DNA of 64,000 nucleotides, from assembly GCA_963513935.1 (NCBI GenBank), contig OY740768.1, positions 64,212,786-64,276,785 on the forward strand, read 5' to 3'. Origin of the DNA: Aphrophora alni. Taxonomy: Eukaryota; Arthropoda; Insecta; Hemiptera; Aphrophoridae. How positions within the stretch are numbered: the first letter of the stretch is position 1; the number at the start of each line of letters is the position of its first letter. The notes under the pieces are model-generated. The model ran no database searches and was not told where the DNA came from. It saw only the letters and a list, made by a program, of their open reading frames with translations. Shown here in pieces: positions 26,109 to 38,590 of the stretch. Both the position numbers and the translations under genes were made by a program.

Positions 26109-26273
26109 ATGTTTCTAAAAATAAACGACCTTTATGTGGGTGAGATTGTGTATTCAAAAATAAATGCCAACGATCAATTAAGGTTAGATATTAATATACT
26201 AAATAGTGTGGAAAGATACAATAGAACAGCAGTAGCTAAAAGTAGAGTAAAGCCTTTAAACAAAAGAAAGTGA
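26109..26273 (+). CDS. short unassigned ORF, 54 aa
   Basis: An ATG-initiated frame of 54 codons runs through otherwise stop-rich DNA. The peptide is mixed polar (MFLKINDLYVGEIVYSKINA at the start) and ends in a basic tail (PLNKRK). It shows no signal peptide, no membrane segment and no motif that can be named. No splice site or promoter supports it. It may be chance or a fragment of an old mobile element. It is listed because its amino-acid mix is more protein-like than the neighbouring frames. Confidence 0.15.
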   Translation: MFLKINDLYVGEIVYSKINANDQLRLDINILNSVERYNRTAVAKSRVKPLNKRK

Positions 26274-26752
26274 AACAATAGGGAGCTTCTAGATAGAACA
26301 TTTCACAAGCAAAATTAAAATTTTACAATTATGAAAGACATTCTTTATAAACCAATAGAACAAAACAATATGGTACGTAATATAGGATAAGTTAATGGAA
26401 GGTTTTACTTCAAAATTGAATGCTCAATTATTGTAAACATTGAAATGATCGTATAATCAGTACAATGAATTAAAATAATATATATGCAGTATTAACGTAG
26501 ACCTCTTAAACTCTATTACTCCAGAACTTAGAGTTATGTAGGATTGCTCTATAATTGCTTCATTTATTAATAAGTGTAATGTATTAAATAACCAATAAAT
26601 AAAAAAACTTTTATTTCCTCAACATTATCTTTATTAACAACATTTCAAAGATTGCACGGCTACTCACAAGTCTCTCTACACTGTGAGCAACAGCCTCCTA
26701 TATATATCATGTAAATATGGTCTACCTTACATATATATTATATATTATTACG

Positions 26753-26789
26753 TCACTTAAAAACAATAAAAAAGCGTTCCACTTTTTGC

Positions 26790-26869
<80 letters not shown>

Positions 26870-26946
26870 CTGTGTGTATATACTGTATATAGTATATACT
26901 GTGTTGCAAAAAAGTGTGACGCTTTTATAATGTTTTTAAGTGCAAT
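26753..26946. repeat. imperfect inverted repeat (fold-back) enclosing a microsatellite
   Basis: The left arm (about 26753-26797) reads CACTTAAAAACA, AAAAAGCGTTCCACTTTTTG and CAACACA. The right arm (about 26899-26946), read on the other strand, gives GCACTTAAAAACATTATAAA, AGCGTCACACTTTTTTGCAA and CACAG. The arms match over about 45 bp with a few changes. The loop is the AC/AT microsatellite. This could be a small fold-back transposon in which the microsatellite expanded, or two inverted copies of one element end. Confidence 0.7.
26791..26869. repeat. compound microsatellite (AC)25 (AT)14
   Basis: Perfect AC repeats run from 26791 to 26840 and pass directly into AT repeats to 26868. They lie in the loop of the inverted repeat described above. 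Confidence 0.97.
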
Positions 26947-29900
26947 ACGACGGATACAATGTTATAACAATAACTTTTAAGCATTATTATTTACCTTGTT
27001 CATTCTTATCGATATAAAAAAATGATTTAGACCTTATTGATTGAAAATTCTTAAAGAAAAGATAAATTTCTTTGTGTGAAGATATATTGTATGTTGTTCA
27101 AATATCTAACATAATCAGTTAGTAACAAATGTTCAAAAGCCGTTTCCAACTCCACGTTATCTTTACATTTATAAATACAATAAATCCCTAACAACTGTGT
27201 GCAGTTAGTCATTCATGTACAACCAAAGCATTCTCTAAATTACAAGTAGGCCCTAATTACACAAATGTGTGGTACACAGACGCAGGACATTTGGACCATG
27301 AGTTGTGTAATTTTATATTAATTTGTTAAGAAACAATTCACATACAAAACAAAAAAACTTTTAATTTAATTCAAAGAGCTATCAACATTTTCCAGAAGAT
27401 TTCAAAATTTCTGTAAAATTGTTTAATACTTATATCAACGGTATAAATTTTTATAGAAATAGAATGAATAGAAGAATATATTTTTTATTTTAAAATCAAC
27501 ACCTAGTCTACAATATGATAAAATATTTATTCACAACGACGCAATTCATTAATATGATTACATTATTACAATGAAAATAATAATATTTAGCTTAAGTGGT
27601 TTAACAGCTGCCAACAAAATTGAGAGTCCTCATTATGAACCATTTGACATTCACCTAATTTCAACGCTGTTTTCCCTCCCTAAACTCGCTTCAGGGAATT
27701 TTTAGTGACAAAATAATACTAAATTCAATTAAGCATACTTTTGGAACGTTGTATAAATCCAATAAGAAAAATGTTGAGGTTTGCTGTCGTTAAATTTTAA
27801 TTTATTTGATGATAAATAGTTTAATTCAGAACATGTTCTATAAATTTTAATATACTATATAGAGTACAGCACAGCTGTATAGTTGAGCAAAGTGACAGCT
27901 CTAATCTTTTTGTATGTGGCTTATGCATTCCTTTTATTTTTATTTTTAGTAATAACTTTTATTAAAAGAAGGTAGTAGTATGACAATCTTTCAATTTTAA
28001 AGCGGTATAAAATAAGCTGTTGCGTGACATTATGTAACGTAAGGAAGCAAAGTTATTACCGAAAAAAGAAGAAAAAACTTAAAACGGCCGTTATTTCGAA
28101 ATAAACTGACAGTTTTTCCTTAAAATCATAAGCGCAATCATCCATTTGATATTTGTACTGACTTATCTAAATTTGTTTTCAGTTGGATTAGCCTACTCGT
28201 CCGTTATTTATCTTGTAAAGGAAGTGACAAATAGTTATTATATGACAATTTTATTTCATTTTTTCCTTCAAATTCACCCTCCATTATTCTAAATTAGTAC
28301 GTTAAATCAAGTTGTGTCTTTGTTCTTTCCTCTTCCTCCAATTAAAATTTCTTATTTCTTCTTATTATTATTATTATGTAAATAAATTATGTCTGGACTT
28401 TAACTAAAAATTAAGTGGCAGCCATCTTATAACGTAATTTTGCAGTTAACGAACTCGTCTTAGCCATTGATCCATTTTTTTCCTTTTTGAGACGAAGATA
28501 AAACCGAAATTTCATCAAAATCGGAGATAAAAATGATTTTTTATTTAAAAAATTTTCTTTAGTAATTAATAAGGAAACAAAAGTAGTTACGAGAATTCTA
28601 TCAACTAGGAAATCTTTCATCTTAAACTTATGATCATATAAAACCATTCTCGAGTTCACTCGTGGTCTTTACAGATTTCCGGTCAAAACCGGGTGCTTGA
28701 ACTAGATCTAAAACGTGATTTACAAACCCGCATATTCAGTGTAAATGTGTCCTAAATGAAAAATAAAACTAAGCTACTAGTTAGTAAACGTTGAACCATA
28801 TTCTCCACATTATTCCCTTGTCTATAACTACATCTCTAAATTGGTGATATAATTATCATCATCCATTTCAGGACGAGATTATACATATTTAATACCAAAA
28901 TAAACTAAGATATTCAAGGCTGGCACGAGTGAATAGATGTTTCATAGATGACGCCAGCGCTGCCATTTTACTGAATGCAGATTAAGGGTGGAGACATGCT
29001 TACACTATAAAGCAGTATTTTGTGCCATACTTTATAATGTGAACTTATTGGAACTAATTTTATTTTAAACGTAATTAAATTCCAAAGGAGTTATACTTTT
29101 TACATTTTATATTACATAACTAGTTTCTTTAAATAAAAATATCGTAAATATAAAAAAAATTATCTTAACTAAGTAAAAAAAGTACAATTTAAAAAAAGTA
29201 ATAAAAAGGTTCTACTTAAGTATTTTTCTAACCTTTAAATGATTTTTTTTCCTCTTATTTTTTTCCAGTTTTATTCAAATTTGGTATACAGTTTATTTTT
29301 AGCATTATCTTGGACGATTTCGTTAACCAGTAAAAACATTAAACAGTTTCAAAATGGCGATAGTTTAAAATTGTTTTACTCGTAGGTTTGCAATACTGTA
29401 ATTCAATTTAAAATGTTATAAACTATGTTAAAATGCGTAGATCTGAATTTAATTATATTAACCCCAACTTCCTACAATAAAAATAACGACATCACAACCA
29501 AAATTGAAACTGCGCACCATGAACTCACAAAATTTAAACCAGAATAGTATAATTTATAAAAAAATATTTATTAGTAAAAGAAAAACTATGGTAAAAATAT
29601 ATAAAAACCAAGTATATTTGATTGAGGTTAAGTGTTCAGTTTTTGACTAACAGACAACAGTTTGTTAACAGGAGTTACGATGTCAGAAAACTGCTTGAAT
29701 TATATTAAGGTCTAAATTCTGGCAACTATAATTTAAATTTCATATACATGCACACCGCAGTATTTTGAAGAAAACTCTAATATATAATACGTAACAAACA
29801 AAAAATCATTTTGTCAATTGGAAATTTTCTACTACTCCCTTTATATAGATATCATTAAGTAATATTGGAAATTTAAAATTGGCGTTTTCTACAAATAACA

Positions 29901-31089
29901 TTTGGATGCTTATGAAAAAATTCCCGATATCTTTACATTCCAATTTTTTTTTTTTTAAGTGAAAGATTTGTAGACAACTTCTCAGATCAGTTTCGTCGTT
30001 GAAGATTTGGGGGTATAGAATAAAACTGTGTCATACACCAAGTAAAGTTTTCGGCTATGCAATGATAAAAATTGATCTTAAATTGTATGTACTATGGAAA
30101 GTATTTCGAAGGAAGTCTGGTGTACCATAACTCTGATGTTCACCACTTGTATCGTCCTATAATTTATAATAAAATAACACGATTTGAATAAACAAGGCAA
30201 GAAAGGAACACCGGAGTAATAATATATATTTTTTCGTTCTTTTGGAAAAACAAAAAATGAAACTGTCATCAAAAGTTTTATTGACAACAATCAAGGTTCA
30301 TGCTATTCAGACGTAGTGTTATTTTAGATACAGTTTGATACGTTAGTGTTGGTCATACGGCACAACTTCACTAAACTTTTATAAAATCGTTCGTCCAATT
30401 TTGAGATATACGAATAACCTATGCTGGCATACCTGGTTCAATGTTACTTTATAAATGCAATGTCACTTTTTAAATGTTAACTTCCGACTCAAAATTTACA
30501 AGAAGACTATGCCTCGAGTCCAAGTTGTAGGTTTAAGCAACACTTAATAAAAATTTTAAAAAAATTTTTTTTGTTTTTTAATGGAAAATATCTTCAAAGT
30601 TAAAATGGAAAAATATCCTCCTACGTCTCTACAAATTACTAAAAACGATCATTATAGCCAGTTATGTTAAAATCACTGGAGTGTTTGTAGAAATGAAGAT
30701 AATAAGAGATGGACATGGCCAGACTTTAATGTGGTAGTAACCAATTTGGTGTAAATAAAAAAAATAGAAAGATGAACTAACTGTAAAATGTATTAAACAG
30801 TTAAAAAAGTATTTTATATTTTTTCAAACTGTTCCCAAAAGAATAGCAGTTATTATTATTATAATGTTAAGTTTCAAAGACAATCAAACTAGTTATTGCA
30901 TCTCATAAAAAGAATATCAATCTAGGTGTTTAGAATCTAGATAAGGATTAGTATGACTAAACTAAGAAGATGCATATCCTGGTCATTCTACCTCCCTTCT
31001 CTCTCAACCCTTCGTATTCACGACCAACAAGTTACACCCTTCCTTTTAAACATTCCCTCTCCGAAACAATAATATAAGCGTCGACAAAT

Positions 31090-31260
31090 TAATGTCACAA
31101 TAAAACAGAACAAGTCTAGGTTCTCTCGACTTGGGGCGCCATATTTTAGTGGGTGTGGGTGTGGGTCCTATAGTAGCGCTTCAGTGGGAGTCTGCTGAAC
31201 TACTCTTAGATCAATAGCCACCCCGTAGTGCCACGCCTACCCTTATATTTAACAGATACG
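31090..31260. repeat. GC-richer dispersed repeat fragment
   Basis: The segment has GGGTGTGGGTGTGGGTCC and, further on, ATCAATAGCCACCCCGTAGT followed by GCCACGCCTACCC. The second part resembles TTCAGCTAGCCCCCACGGCC and TGCCACTCCCGTACTC near 58170. No gene is recognised. It is probably a piece of a repeat family that is also represented at 32405 and 58050. Confidence 0.4.
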
Positions 31261-32404
31261 CACGTGACATACATTACTGCAACTTTAGTTCATTAAATGT
31301 AACAATGTATATTTTTACCAATAGAATATGTCTTTTGTATTATTTATAATATATATATTTTTTTATTTATAAGCATACAACATTACATTGTAAACATGGA
31401 AATAGTCAAAATACTTCCGTGTTTACACTAATTTAGAAACTTTCCGCTCCGAAAAGTTAAAAGCGGACCGCTGACGCAGTGTACATAATTATCACGAGAT
31501 GACAACGGGTTTTCACACCTTTCGTCTTCCGCCCTAGAACTAAACTGTTAGTATATCTTAGAAGGTGTTACACTGATGACAAATATCAACAAAATTTGAT
31601 CAGAAATGCTGAAAAAAGGTGGTTAAAATCTTTATAACATAAATGGCGTTTTTAGTTTGTTTTCCTTCTTCTCTTTCTTTAGGACTGACTACATTCTAAT
31701 TGACTAGACGGAGTTTTATGTACAATGTCTTACATTTTTATTCGTTAAGTTGAACTTGTGAGCTAGAAAACAGGAAACATACATTTTCAAAAACAAAATT
31801 GTAAACAAGTTCCATTTCTAGCCTACAGCGTATTTCATATCTAGTGACAATGACTGGGGGGAAAAAAAATCTCAAATTTGATCTAAAAACTTATACTTAA
31901 AATTTATGTATAATTAAGTTGGTATTTTGATAAATTACATATAGCCTTTTTTTCAAATACTCACTACTAGATTATTTGAAATTACTAAAAATCACTTTTA
32001 ACTAAATATATCTCTGTTATGTTTATTTTAACAGAAAATTATAAATCTTTAATAATGTCTATCAACCGACTAAACACATATCTTACAGATTCTCTGGCCA
32101 CCTGCTTCTCTTTCCTTGCTACTTGGTTACGTCCCTAATCAAATAAATATAGGCTAGATACGAAAACACATGTAAAAAAGATTAGCAAGGAAAATAAAGC
32201 AAATGTAAAGAAAATCTTAGAGATATCTAGTCATTTAGTCTCAATTATTTGAGATTTCATACCTTTTTTGTTAAAATAAATTTGGCGGGTAATTTTTTCT
32301 ACTAAGCTGTTTTTTTTTTTGTGAGATACAAACTTTGGTTAAAGCGAAAAACCTCTCGCTCATATTGTTTTATAAAATAGGAAAAATAACTTAAAATAAA
32401 GACT

Positions 32405-32500
32405 CCTAGCTTTCGAATACCCTAATAGCCTTAGGGTCGGAAAATAACTAGAGTTGATCAAGAGAGACCTAATAGGAAATATGAAAGAGTTTTGGATTAT
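32405..32500. repeat. dispersed repeat fragment, paired with 58050-58140
   Basis: CCTAGCTTTCGAATACCCTA, ATAGCC, GGTCGGAAAATAAC, GAGTTGATCAAGAGAGACCT and ATATGAAAGAG appear here. In the same order, 58050-58140 has CCTAGCTCTTGAATAGGTCT, ATAGCGCC, CTCGGAAAAGAAC, GAGTTGGTCAAGAGAGGCCA and GATGAAAGAG. The two are clearly copies of one dispersed sequence of unknown class. Confidence 0.6.
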
Positions 32501-34042
32501 AATATCTATAAGTTATGTATTTTTGTTTAGATAAGCTAAGTCTGTCTTAAGATATGAGAGATTTAGTATCAAAAGTTCACCATGTTCCAAACAACTAAAC
32601 AGGTCTATTAGGTTATCTGACATTATTAGGATATTAAATAAAAAGCCGCGGCTCCATTGAAATTTAAATAGCCCCGTCTTCGTCTTGAAACAGTTGACCT
32701 AATGGTCAAAATAATTTGTGTAGTAATCACGTATATAAGCTTAATTATATTGTAGGGCTACAGTGTTACTAGGTGGATTTCAAAATTTAAGTAATAGTGT
32801 ATTTAGGAATACAAACCATACTGCCATCTTGAATAAAAGTGCACACCATTTTACCTACTTGGAAAAAATTAACTCGATCGAGGATACAGAGTATATACGC
32901 GTAAGCGCTTTATTTCATTAGAAACAAACTACTGTCGTTATCAGTACGATAAGACGCAGAGCAGAACCGATACTATTTAGTGTGACACTATAAAGGCTGA
33001 ATTTGTGTTTGATTTTGATCAATGTTGTTACAATGATTACTTTCTGTAATACCTTGGACAAGCAAGGTCGGTCAAACAGTTAAGTCATAGTTTGTCAATA
33101 ATTATGTAATAACTGTACTTAAATGTATATTCGATAATGACGTAATAGTAATAATTTAAACTGTCAGTGATGAAATATAACGAAGTTGTCGCAGAAATTG
33201 TAATGGTGGATCCTAACATCGGAAGTTAAAATCTGAGCTTAAAAATGTATTGGTCAAATATGGCAAATAGTATAGAATGGGGATACAACTTTAAATTTTG
33301 TACTCATCACAACAGCTGGTCGACCGAGAGTTGAGTATGTTGTCACCTATAAAATATCCAGGAAGAAAACGTAAATTTTCTTTTCAATAAATGCCTAGAA
33401 ACCAAACTTTCACAAACACGAGTCCCTCCATTTTTATCTCTTTGAGCGTCTTGTTTATTTGTTTTTGTTGTTTTTAAAATACGATTGTATCATCAAGAAA
33501 TTAAAACAAAACTTCATGAATTATTTCATAAACATTGGGGAGTGGGTGCATAAAGAATGGTATTTGGAAACATATTTGAGATGAAATTACAATTTCAATA
33601 CGTTTTAAATTAATGATGAATTTGCTCTACTTCACACACTATAAAACACACAAAGACTATAAAGTCTAAATTACTTATCATTATGCTTATGCGTTTAGAC
33701 ATTTAACATACTTAGTTAAAGGTGCACACTTACATACTATAATACAACAGTAGATTGATGTAAGCGCTTCAAATTACTGTTCCTATAAAATCCCATCCAA
33801 GTGATCATTCATCTAGCAAACTTTCTTTTTATTTTAGACACATATGTATGGGAAAGTAAACTTTAATTTATAATTAGTAGACATCAGAAAATCATTGGAA
33901 CGCGACGGTTGTCTGTATTCAACTAAATTAGCCAAAGTATTTATTCCCTCCTATTCATATTTCAATAAGTAATGTTTACAATTTGTGTTTTATATAAATG
34001 ACAGTTAGTATATTTAAGAATAAATTACTTCGTCTATCACAT

Positions 34043-34411
34043 TTAAATTTCGATAAGAAAATGGTATGATTTCAAACGGCTGCATGGATTACATTCGTCG
34101 TGCACCCCCTTAAATACCAACATATCCATTCTTATAAGTCTACAGAAAAATTTTGTATCTCCATTGATGTATAATGTAATAAATAGTAGTGTTGACATTT
34201 TTATTCTGCCTGAAAATTTCCTTTTTGATGGTTTACTCGTCAGGGAAGTGGTTGCATTGAACAGGTCAAGCATTTGTTTTGACGAATTTATTTTGCTGTT
34301 TTGTGTATCTGACGGTTTATCTAACACCTTGGGATCAAACAACTGCACAAAATGATGTGCTACAGGCCCATTTAACTCATAAGAAGGAAATAACGGGGGA
34401 GGGAATTTCAA
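34043..34411 (-). CDS. unassigned ORF, 122 aa
   Basis: This is the longest open frame in the AT-rich part outside the transposons and satellites, at 122 codons on the minus strand. The peptide starts MKFPPPLFPSYELNGPVAHH. It has a Ser/Thr/Lys-rich middle (SKQMLDLFNATTSLTSKPSK) and four cysteines, two of them in a CNPC motif near the end. No domain is recognised, and no acceptor, donor or poly(A) signal was tied to it. It could be an exon of an unknown gene, a relic of a mobile element or a chance frame. Confidence 0.22.
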   Translation of the reverse strand: MKFPPPLFPSYELNGPVAHHFVQLFDPKVLDKPSDTQNSKINSSKQMLDLFNATTSLTSKPSKRKFSGRIKMSTLLFITLYINGDTKFFCRLIRMDMLVFKGVHDECNPCSRLKSYHFLIEI

Positions 34412-36369
34412 AGGGCCACTATTTTGATTGTCTAACTATTTTGTTTAAATAACAATAATACTTAATGAAAATTAAAATATCGCTTACATGCCAAAATGCT
34501 AGAAATCCGCCCAACAGAGCATAATTTTTCTATAAGTTAGAAGTTAAGACCGTGTTTTAAATAACAACTTTCTCATTTTGTACCGTTGACAAAAATGTTT
34601 TAATATCAATGGATGCAGAATTAAAGGTGCATCAAATTTGCTATTACAAGGCATTATATGAACTTAAGGAGGAAAAGTTTTCTAACGATTTATTTAGAGA
34701 TTTTTGTGACTAACGAACTTGTCCAATAATTCGTAAAACCTAGGCTAAAAATGAAATTTAATCAAAAACGGATTACTATTAACGAATTCAACAGAGTTCA
34801 CTAAGAATCAAATTATTTGTAATAGTGGACTTCGTTATTATAAATTCGCACTAAGTCATGTATATATTAAAATGTTGATTCTTTAACAAAAACTTAAGAT
34901 ATTAAAACTTGTGTATTTTTTTGTATGATATGTTTTTAACAACGCGACTGAAATTTGATAAAATAATTATTGGCGATGATAGTTATTAAGGATATAAGAA
35001 AAGTATATACTTTAATCTAAGCTATATAATGTATATGGTTTATGTTAGATAGCATCTTATATGCAATGAATGTTACATTTATACCCCAGTGCTGGACGTG
35101 TTTCCTTACTGTTGTGATAGAGTAATATATAGTAAAAACCTAGGAGGTTTTTTAAAAAAAATTTATGGTATAATTTGGAGTTCCAAAACGCAAGATGTAA
35201 AACCGCGTCGAACATTCTTCCAGCATACTTACATTACCTAAAAACGGTAAACACGTAAATGCAATCTTATGTTTTTTTAATAAAAAGTATGTTTGCAAAG
35301 TATATATTTTTCATTTTATATAACTCGGACGGTTCTTCATATATATTACACTTAAAACGCACAATATGACGAAATTTGATAACAATAATATACATACACA
35401 AGTTATGTAGGCCTATGTTTAATTTGGTAGTCTAAACAGAGTCGTTTTGTGTAGTTTGGATATCAAAATTCTCTATTTGCAAGCGTTTATTTATTTTATT
35501 TTTTTCTTACACACAAAATAAGAAGCAGTAGAACCAAACACACGAAACTAAAATGTCAAAAAGTAAAGAAAGATAACATTAAAAAACACTTCCAACCAAA
35601 CTTTTAAAGTTCACAAGAAAAAAGATTGACAATCTAGTAAAATCAACCAATAAAAAACAACAACCTAATTTTCACAATAAACACTTTTTTGCAACAAGAT
35701 GATGTTTCAACGACGTAAATCATCATCCTAAGATGTTAAATATACAGGATCCTTTTTGGCACAATCCAAAAAAAATTGTTATTTCATTTGTTTATTTAAG
35801 TTTCAACAAGTGTTTCACGTTTCTAGTAAAAGAAGAAACTAGTGAAACATATGACAAGAAATAAAAAAAGTCTTCCTTCTCTGTCTATAGTATCAGATAT
35901 AATAAAGTAACCGGACAGTAGTTATCATATATTTTCTAATGTATCACTTAAGATTAGCACACAAAGATAGTTAGGTTTGATGCAAACATTTAAACGAACC
36001 AAGTACACAAGTTATGAGTTACATTAGCTAAAAATGCGTTATGATACTCTCAGGTTAGATTTTCCCTCTAACCTCAAAAACACCGTCTGGCACCAATCTG
36101 GCACTATAGAAGTCACCAGAAGGTTCAAGCTTGTTTTTTTAGATTGCGACTGAGCATATTTACACACCCTGGATTTTTTGCTACTTGCCGGAAATGACGT
36201 AACAACTCAACAACTGTAGATTAATTCACATTAGACTTTTCATATTTTCAGTTGTATTTTAATTGAGCTCTTGAATTTGTGCTTGGAACAAATCACATGT
36301 CTTATTTTTTAACTTGCGCCTTCTAATGAAAAACTGTGTGTAAAAGGGTCAAACCCACTTTACAATGAG

Positions 36370-36770
36370 CCAGCAATGGGGAGAAATTCTGTACAGCAAC
36401 AACACGTAAAAAGAATCACCAGCTTCCAGTTCGCATTACTAATAGCCATCGAACGGTCGCTACCCGTACTGATGCGACTTTATAAGAAGAGTTTCAACAA
36501 GTTAAACCTAGTAACAGAAACTCCATCCCACAAGCCTCCTAGACGGTTTTCAGTCAGGAGATGAGTGATTAGCACCGTCACTATTATTCAAGCCTTCTCA
36601 ACCAGAGTTCGCTATTAATTGTAGCTTCTCAATTTTTCTCACGAACCCGGGCCAAATTTGTAGAGTCCGAGTCCCCACGGGGATTGAACTCGTAACCTCT
36701 CACTATGAAGCCAAAGTGTTAACCACTATACCAGGAGGAGTCTCATCTTAGGCTCCTCAGACCCCGATGT
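36370..36770 (-). mobile_element. tRNA-derived SINE-like element
   Basis: On the minus strand a polymerase III A box (TGGTATAGTGGTTAACAC) is followed after 31 bases by a B box (GAGTTCAATCCCC), the spacing found in tRNA genes. The T arm folds with a seven-base TTCAATC loop and one mismatch (ACGAG/CCCGT). The acceptor and anticodon stems do not pair well, so this is not a working tRNA. The head resembles tRNA-Glu or tRNA-Asp. Downstream a body of about 300 bp runs to about 36370; its end is not clearly defined and no A-rich tail or target duplication was found. A SINE is the best reading; a lone tRNA pseudogene is the alternative. Confidence 0.6.
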
Positions 36771-37342
36771 TTGGTGTTAGGTTAAATTAAATCAATGACA
36801 GAAAAATATTAAATGTTTCTTAACTCATTTTTAAAAAAACAATTTTTTGTTTTAAACATACTTTTGCAACGACCGTTTAGGATGATTTATGATGATTTAT
36901 TCAGCTGTATTCCATCTCTCGCGTAGTTGGCAATGTACGAACTACATTGACTATGTAAATCTAATGGAAGTTATATCATTATAAGGTAACTCATATGTAA
37001 GTTATTACATTATAAGTAAATGTCATTTCATAACTCATAATAAAATATAGGCTCCTAATCAATTTTAAGGTCAGTTTTAAAAGGGGTAGGTTACGAGTTT
37101 GTTTAATTTTTATTACTTTATTTTTTTACGTTTAGGTATTTTTTTTTCAAAATACAAACCTGTGTAGGCCTATATCTGTTGAATGTTCTGTACGCCTGAT
37201 GTGTTTATTGTAGTCATAATTTAATACATTGTTATTGAGGCGTGTTATTATAACACACTAAACGTGAAATAAAATTTAATAAATATCACATCTGAGGTTA
37301 ATAGTGTAACTCGTTGGTTGTTATAAGGAAAATAAGAAGGAA

Positions 37343-37835
37343 AATAGTATATTTCATCACTAGTATCAAAAGGGAAGCTTTTCGATACAAGCTCTCAAGC
37401 TTGAATCATTTAACTTGAAAAATGAGCGAGTATCGAAAAGTTTCTTTTGGTCCAAGTGATGAACTATATTTTTCGTTATACTGCAAACAATATAAGAAAA
37501 CAATTTCACAAAAACTAAAATGTTATGACCTATTTACCTTCAAACGTTTGGACAAGTTACACAAGTTTGCAGCTATTACAGCTGTTTAGTTTGTGTTAGT
37601 GGTACTTTTTTATAAAATCGGTGGCAACAGCTGTTTTATCTGTTATTTACAACCAGAGTATCGGTTGTTTTTATAGATTCTTTACAATCGTTAATTAATT
37701 CGTATAAGCGAAGTAACAGCTGATAACCTCGACCTCAGCTCATGTTTTCAGGTCCTAGGACTAAAATGAACAACTTTAGCATCTCAATGTATGTATTGAA
37801 AAAGCTGTTTTTGGAGCAGTATGACGAAAAATTGT
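37343..37835. repeat. dispersed repeat copy A with hairpin end
   Basis: This copy matches 41747-42147 over about 400 bp with scattered changes. Shared blocks include AAAGTTTCTTTTGGTCCAAG, ATGTTAT.ACCTATTTACCT, GAGTATCGGTTGTTTTTATA, TTTACAATCGTTAATTAATT and CAACTTTAGCATCTCAATG. Copy A has about 76 bp extra at about 37542-37618. Its first about 130 bp form an imperfect hairpin: TTCATCACTAGTATCAAAAG with GAAGCTTTTCGATAC pairs with GTATCGAAAAGTTTCTTTTG and GTCCAAGTGATGAACTATAT. Class unknown; a Helitron- or fold-back-type non-autonomous element is possible. Confidence 0.75.
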
Positions 37836-38427
37836 TTTTTGTTTCAACTTTTTTTTTGCAGTCAGCAAACTATTTTCAGGGTTGCTCCTGACATAATTTT
37901 TTATCACAATATTCACTTTTTATGATCTAGGCAGTTTACCTGCTAGGAATATTTCATGCAATCCTTATTGCTGACCCTTTGAAAGTGCTGGAATTGTTGT
38001 TGCATGAACTAACTTTGATTACGGCTCGCCTTTGTTATTGTTTTCTCTCATGAGTCAATGTAAAAGCAAGTTCAAAGTGAATGAGTAAACACAGATCTAT
38101 TGTCTGTCAACTTCCACTCACACTGTAGATAAACAGTCGAGTTGTAAAAAACGTTAGGAATCCATTATTTAAAATATCTACTACAATATCTAGTAATTTT
38201 GATTGAATTGCCTGTTATTGTTGAAGATTTTTGTAATTGTTTCATTTGTATAATTTCCATAACACAGAAACCCTTCAACAGTAACATTATTCAAATAAAT
38301 TTCAAATCTAAAATAGGATCACTGAAATGTTTCAATTGTTCTCATAAACACACAAGTCTTGTAAAAATGTGTCATTTATTTAAAACAGATGTGAAATAAT
38401 GTGTTACGGTTTTATTAAATAGATATA

Positions 38428-38590
38428 GAGGGAGCGGAGCGTGGCTCAATTGGAAAACGAGTGTTTATCTCGCTCCAGTTCGGACTAGTGAACCGTCAAA
38501 GGTTATGCAGGTTTGATGGTTTTGAGATGTTTTCCAAGTTCTCGTCACCATATGTCTAATAGGCATAAAGTAAATAAATAAAATATAAAT
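38428..38590 (+). mobile_element. SINE-like element with A box and AAAT-rich tail
   Basis: GCGTGGCTCAATTGG matches a polymerase III A box. A weak B-box-like AGTTCGGACTAG follows after about 24 bases, closer than in a tRNA. The segment ends in an AT-rich tail, AAAGTAAATAAATAAAATAT. Together these suggest a tRNA-derived SINE of about 160 bp. No target-site duplication was identified, so the limits are approximate. Confidence 0.4.

Larger units (their letters stand above)
24890..36365. other. long AT-rich stretch without a recognisable gene
   Basis: More than 11 kb with stops in all frames at short intervals, many A and T runs, and no domain that could be recognised. It holds the relic repeats and the two unassigned ORFs listed separately. 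Two small patches (about 31090-31260 and 32405-32500) are less AT-rich and match other parts of the window. Confidence 0.6.

Noticed and set aside
34164..34355. Plus-strand 63 aa ORF
   Set aside because: Antisense shadow of the longer minus-strand frame at 34043-34411; neither is recognised.
36376..36564. 62 aa plus-strand ORF
   Set aside because: Lies inside the SINE-like element on the opposite strand and has no family features.
36690..36760. Functional tRNA gene
   Set aside because: Acceptor and anticodon stems do not pair, and the sequence continues into a SINE-like body.
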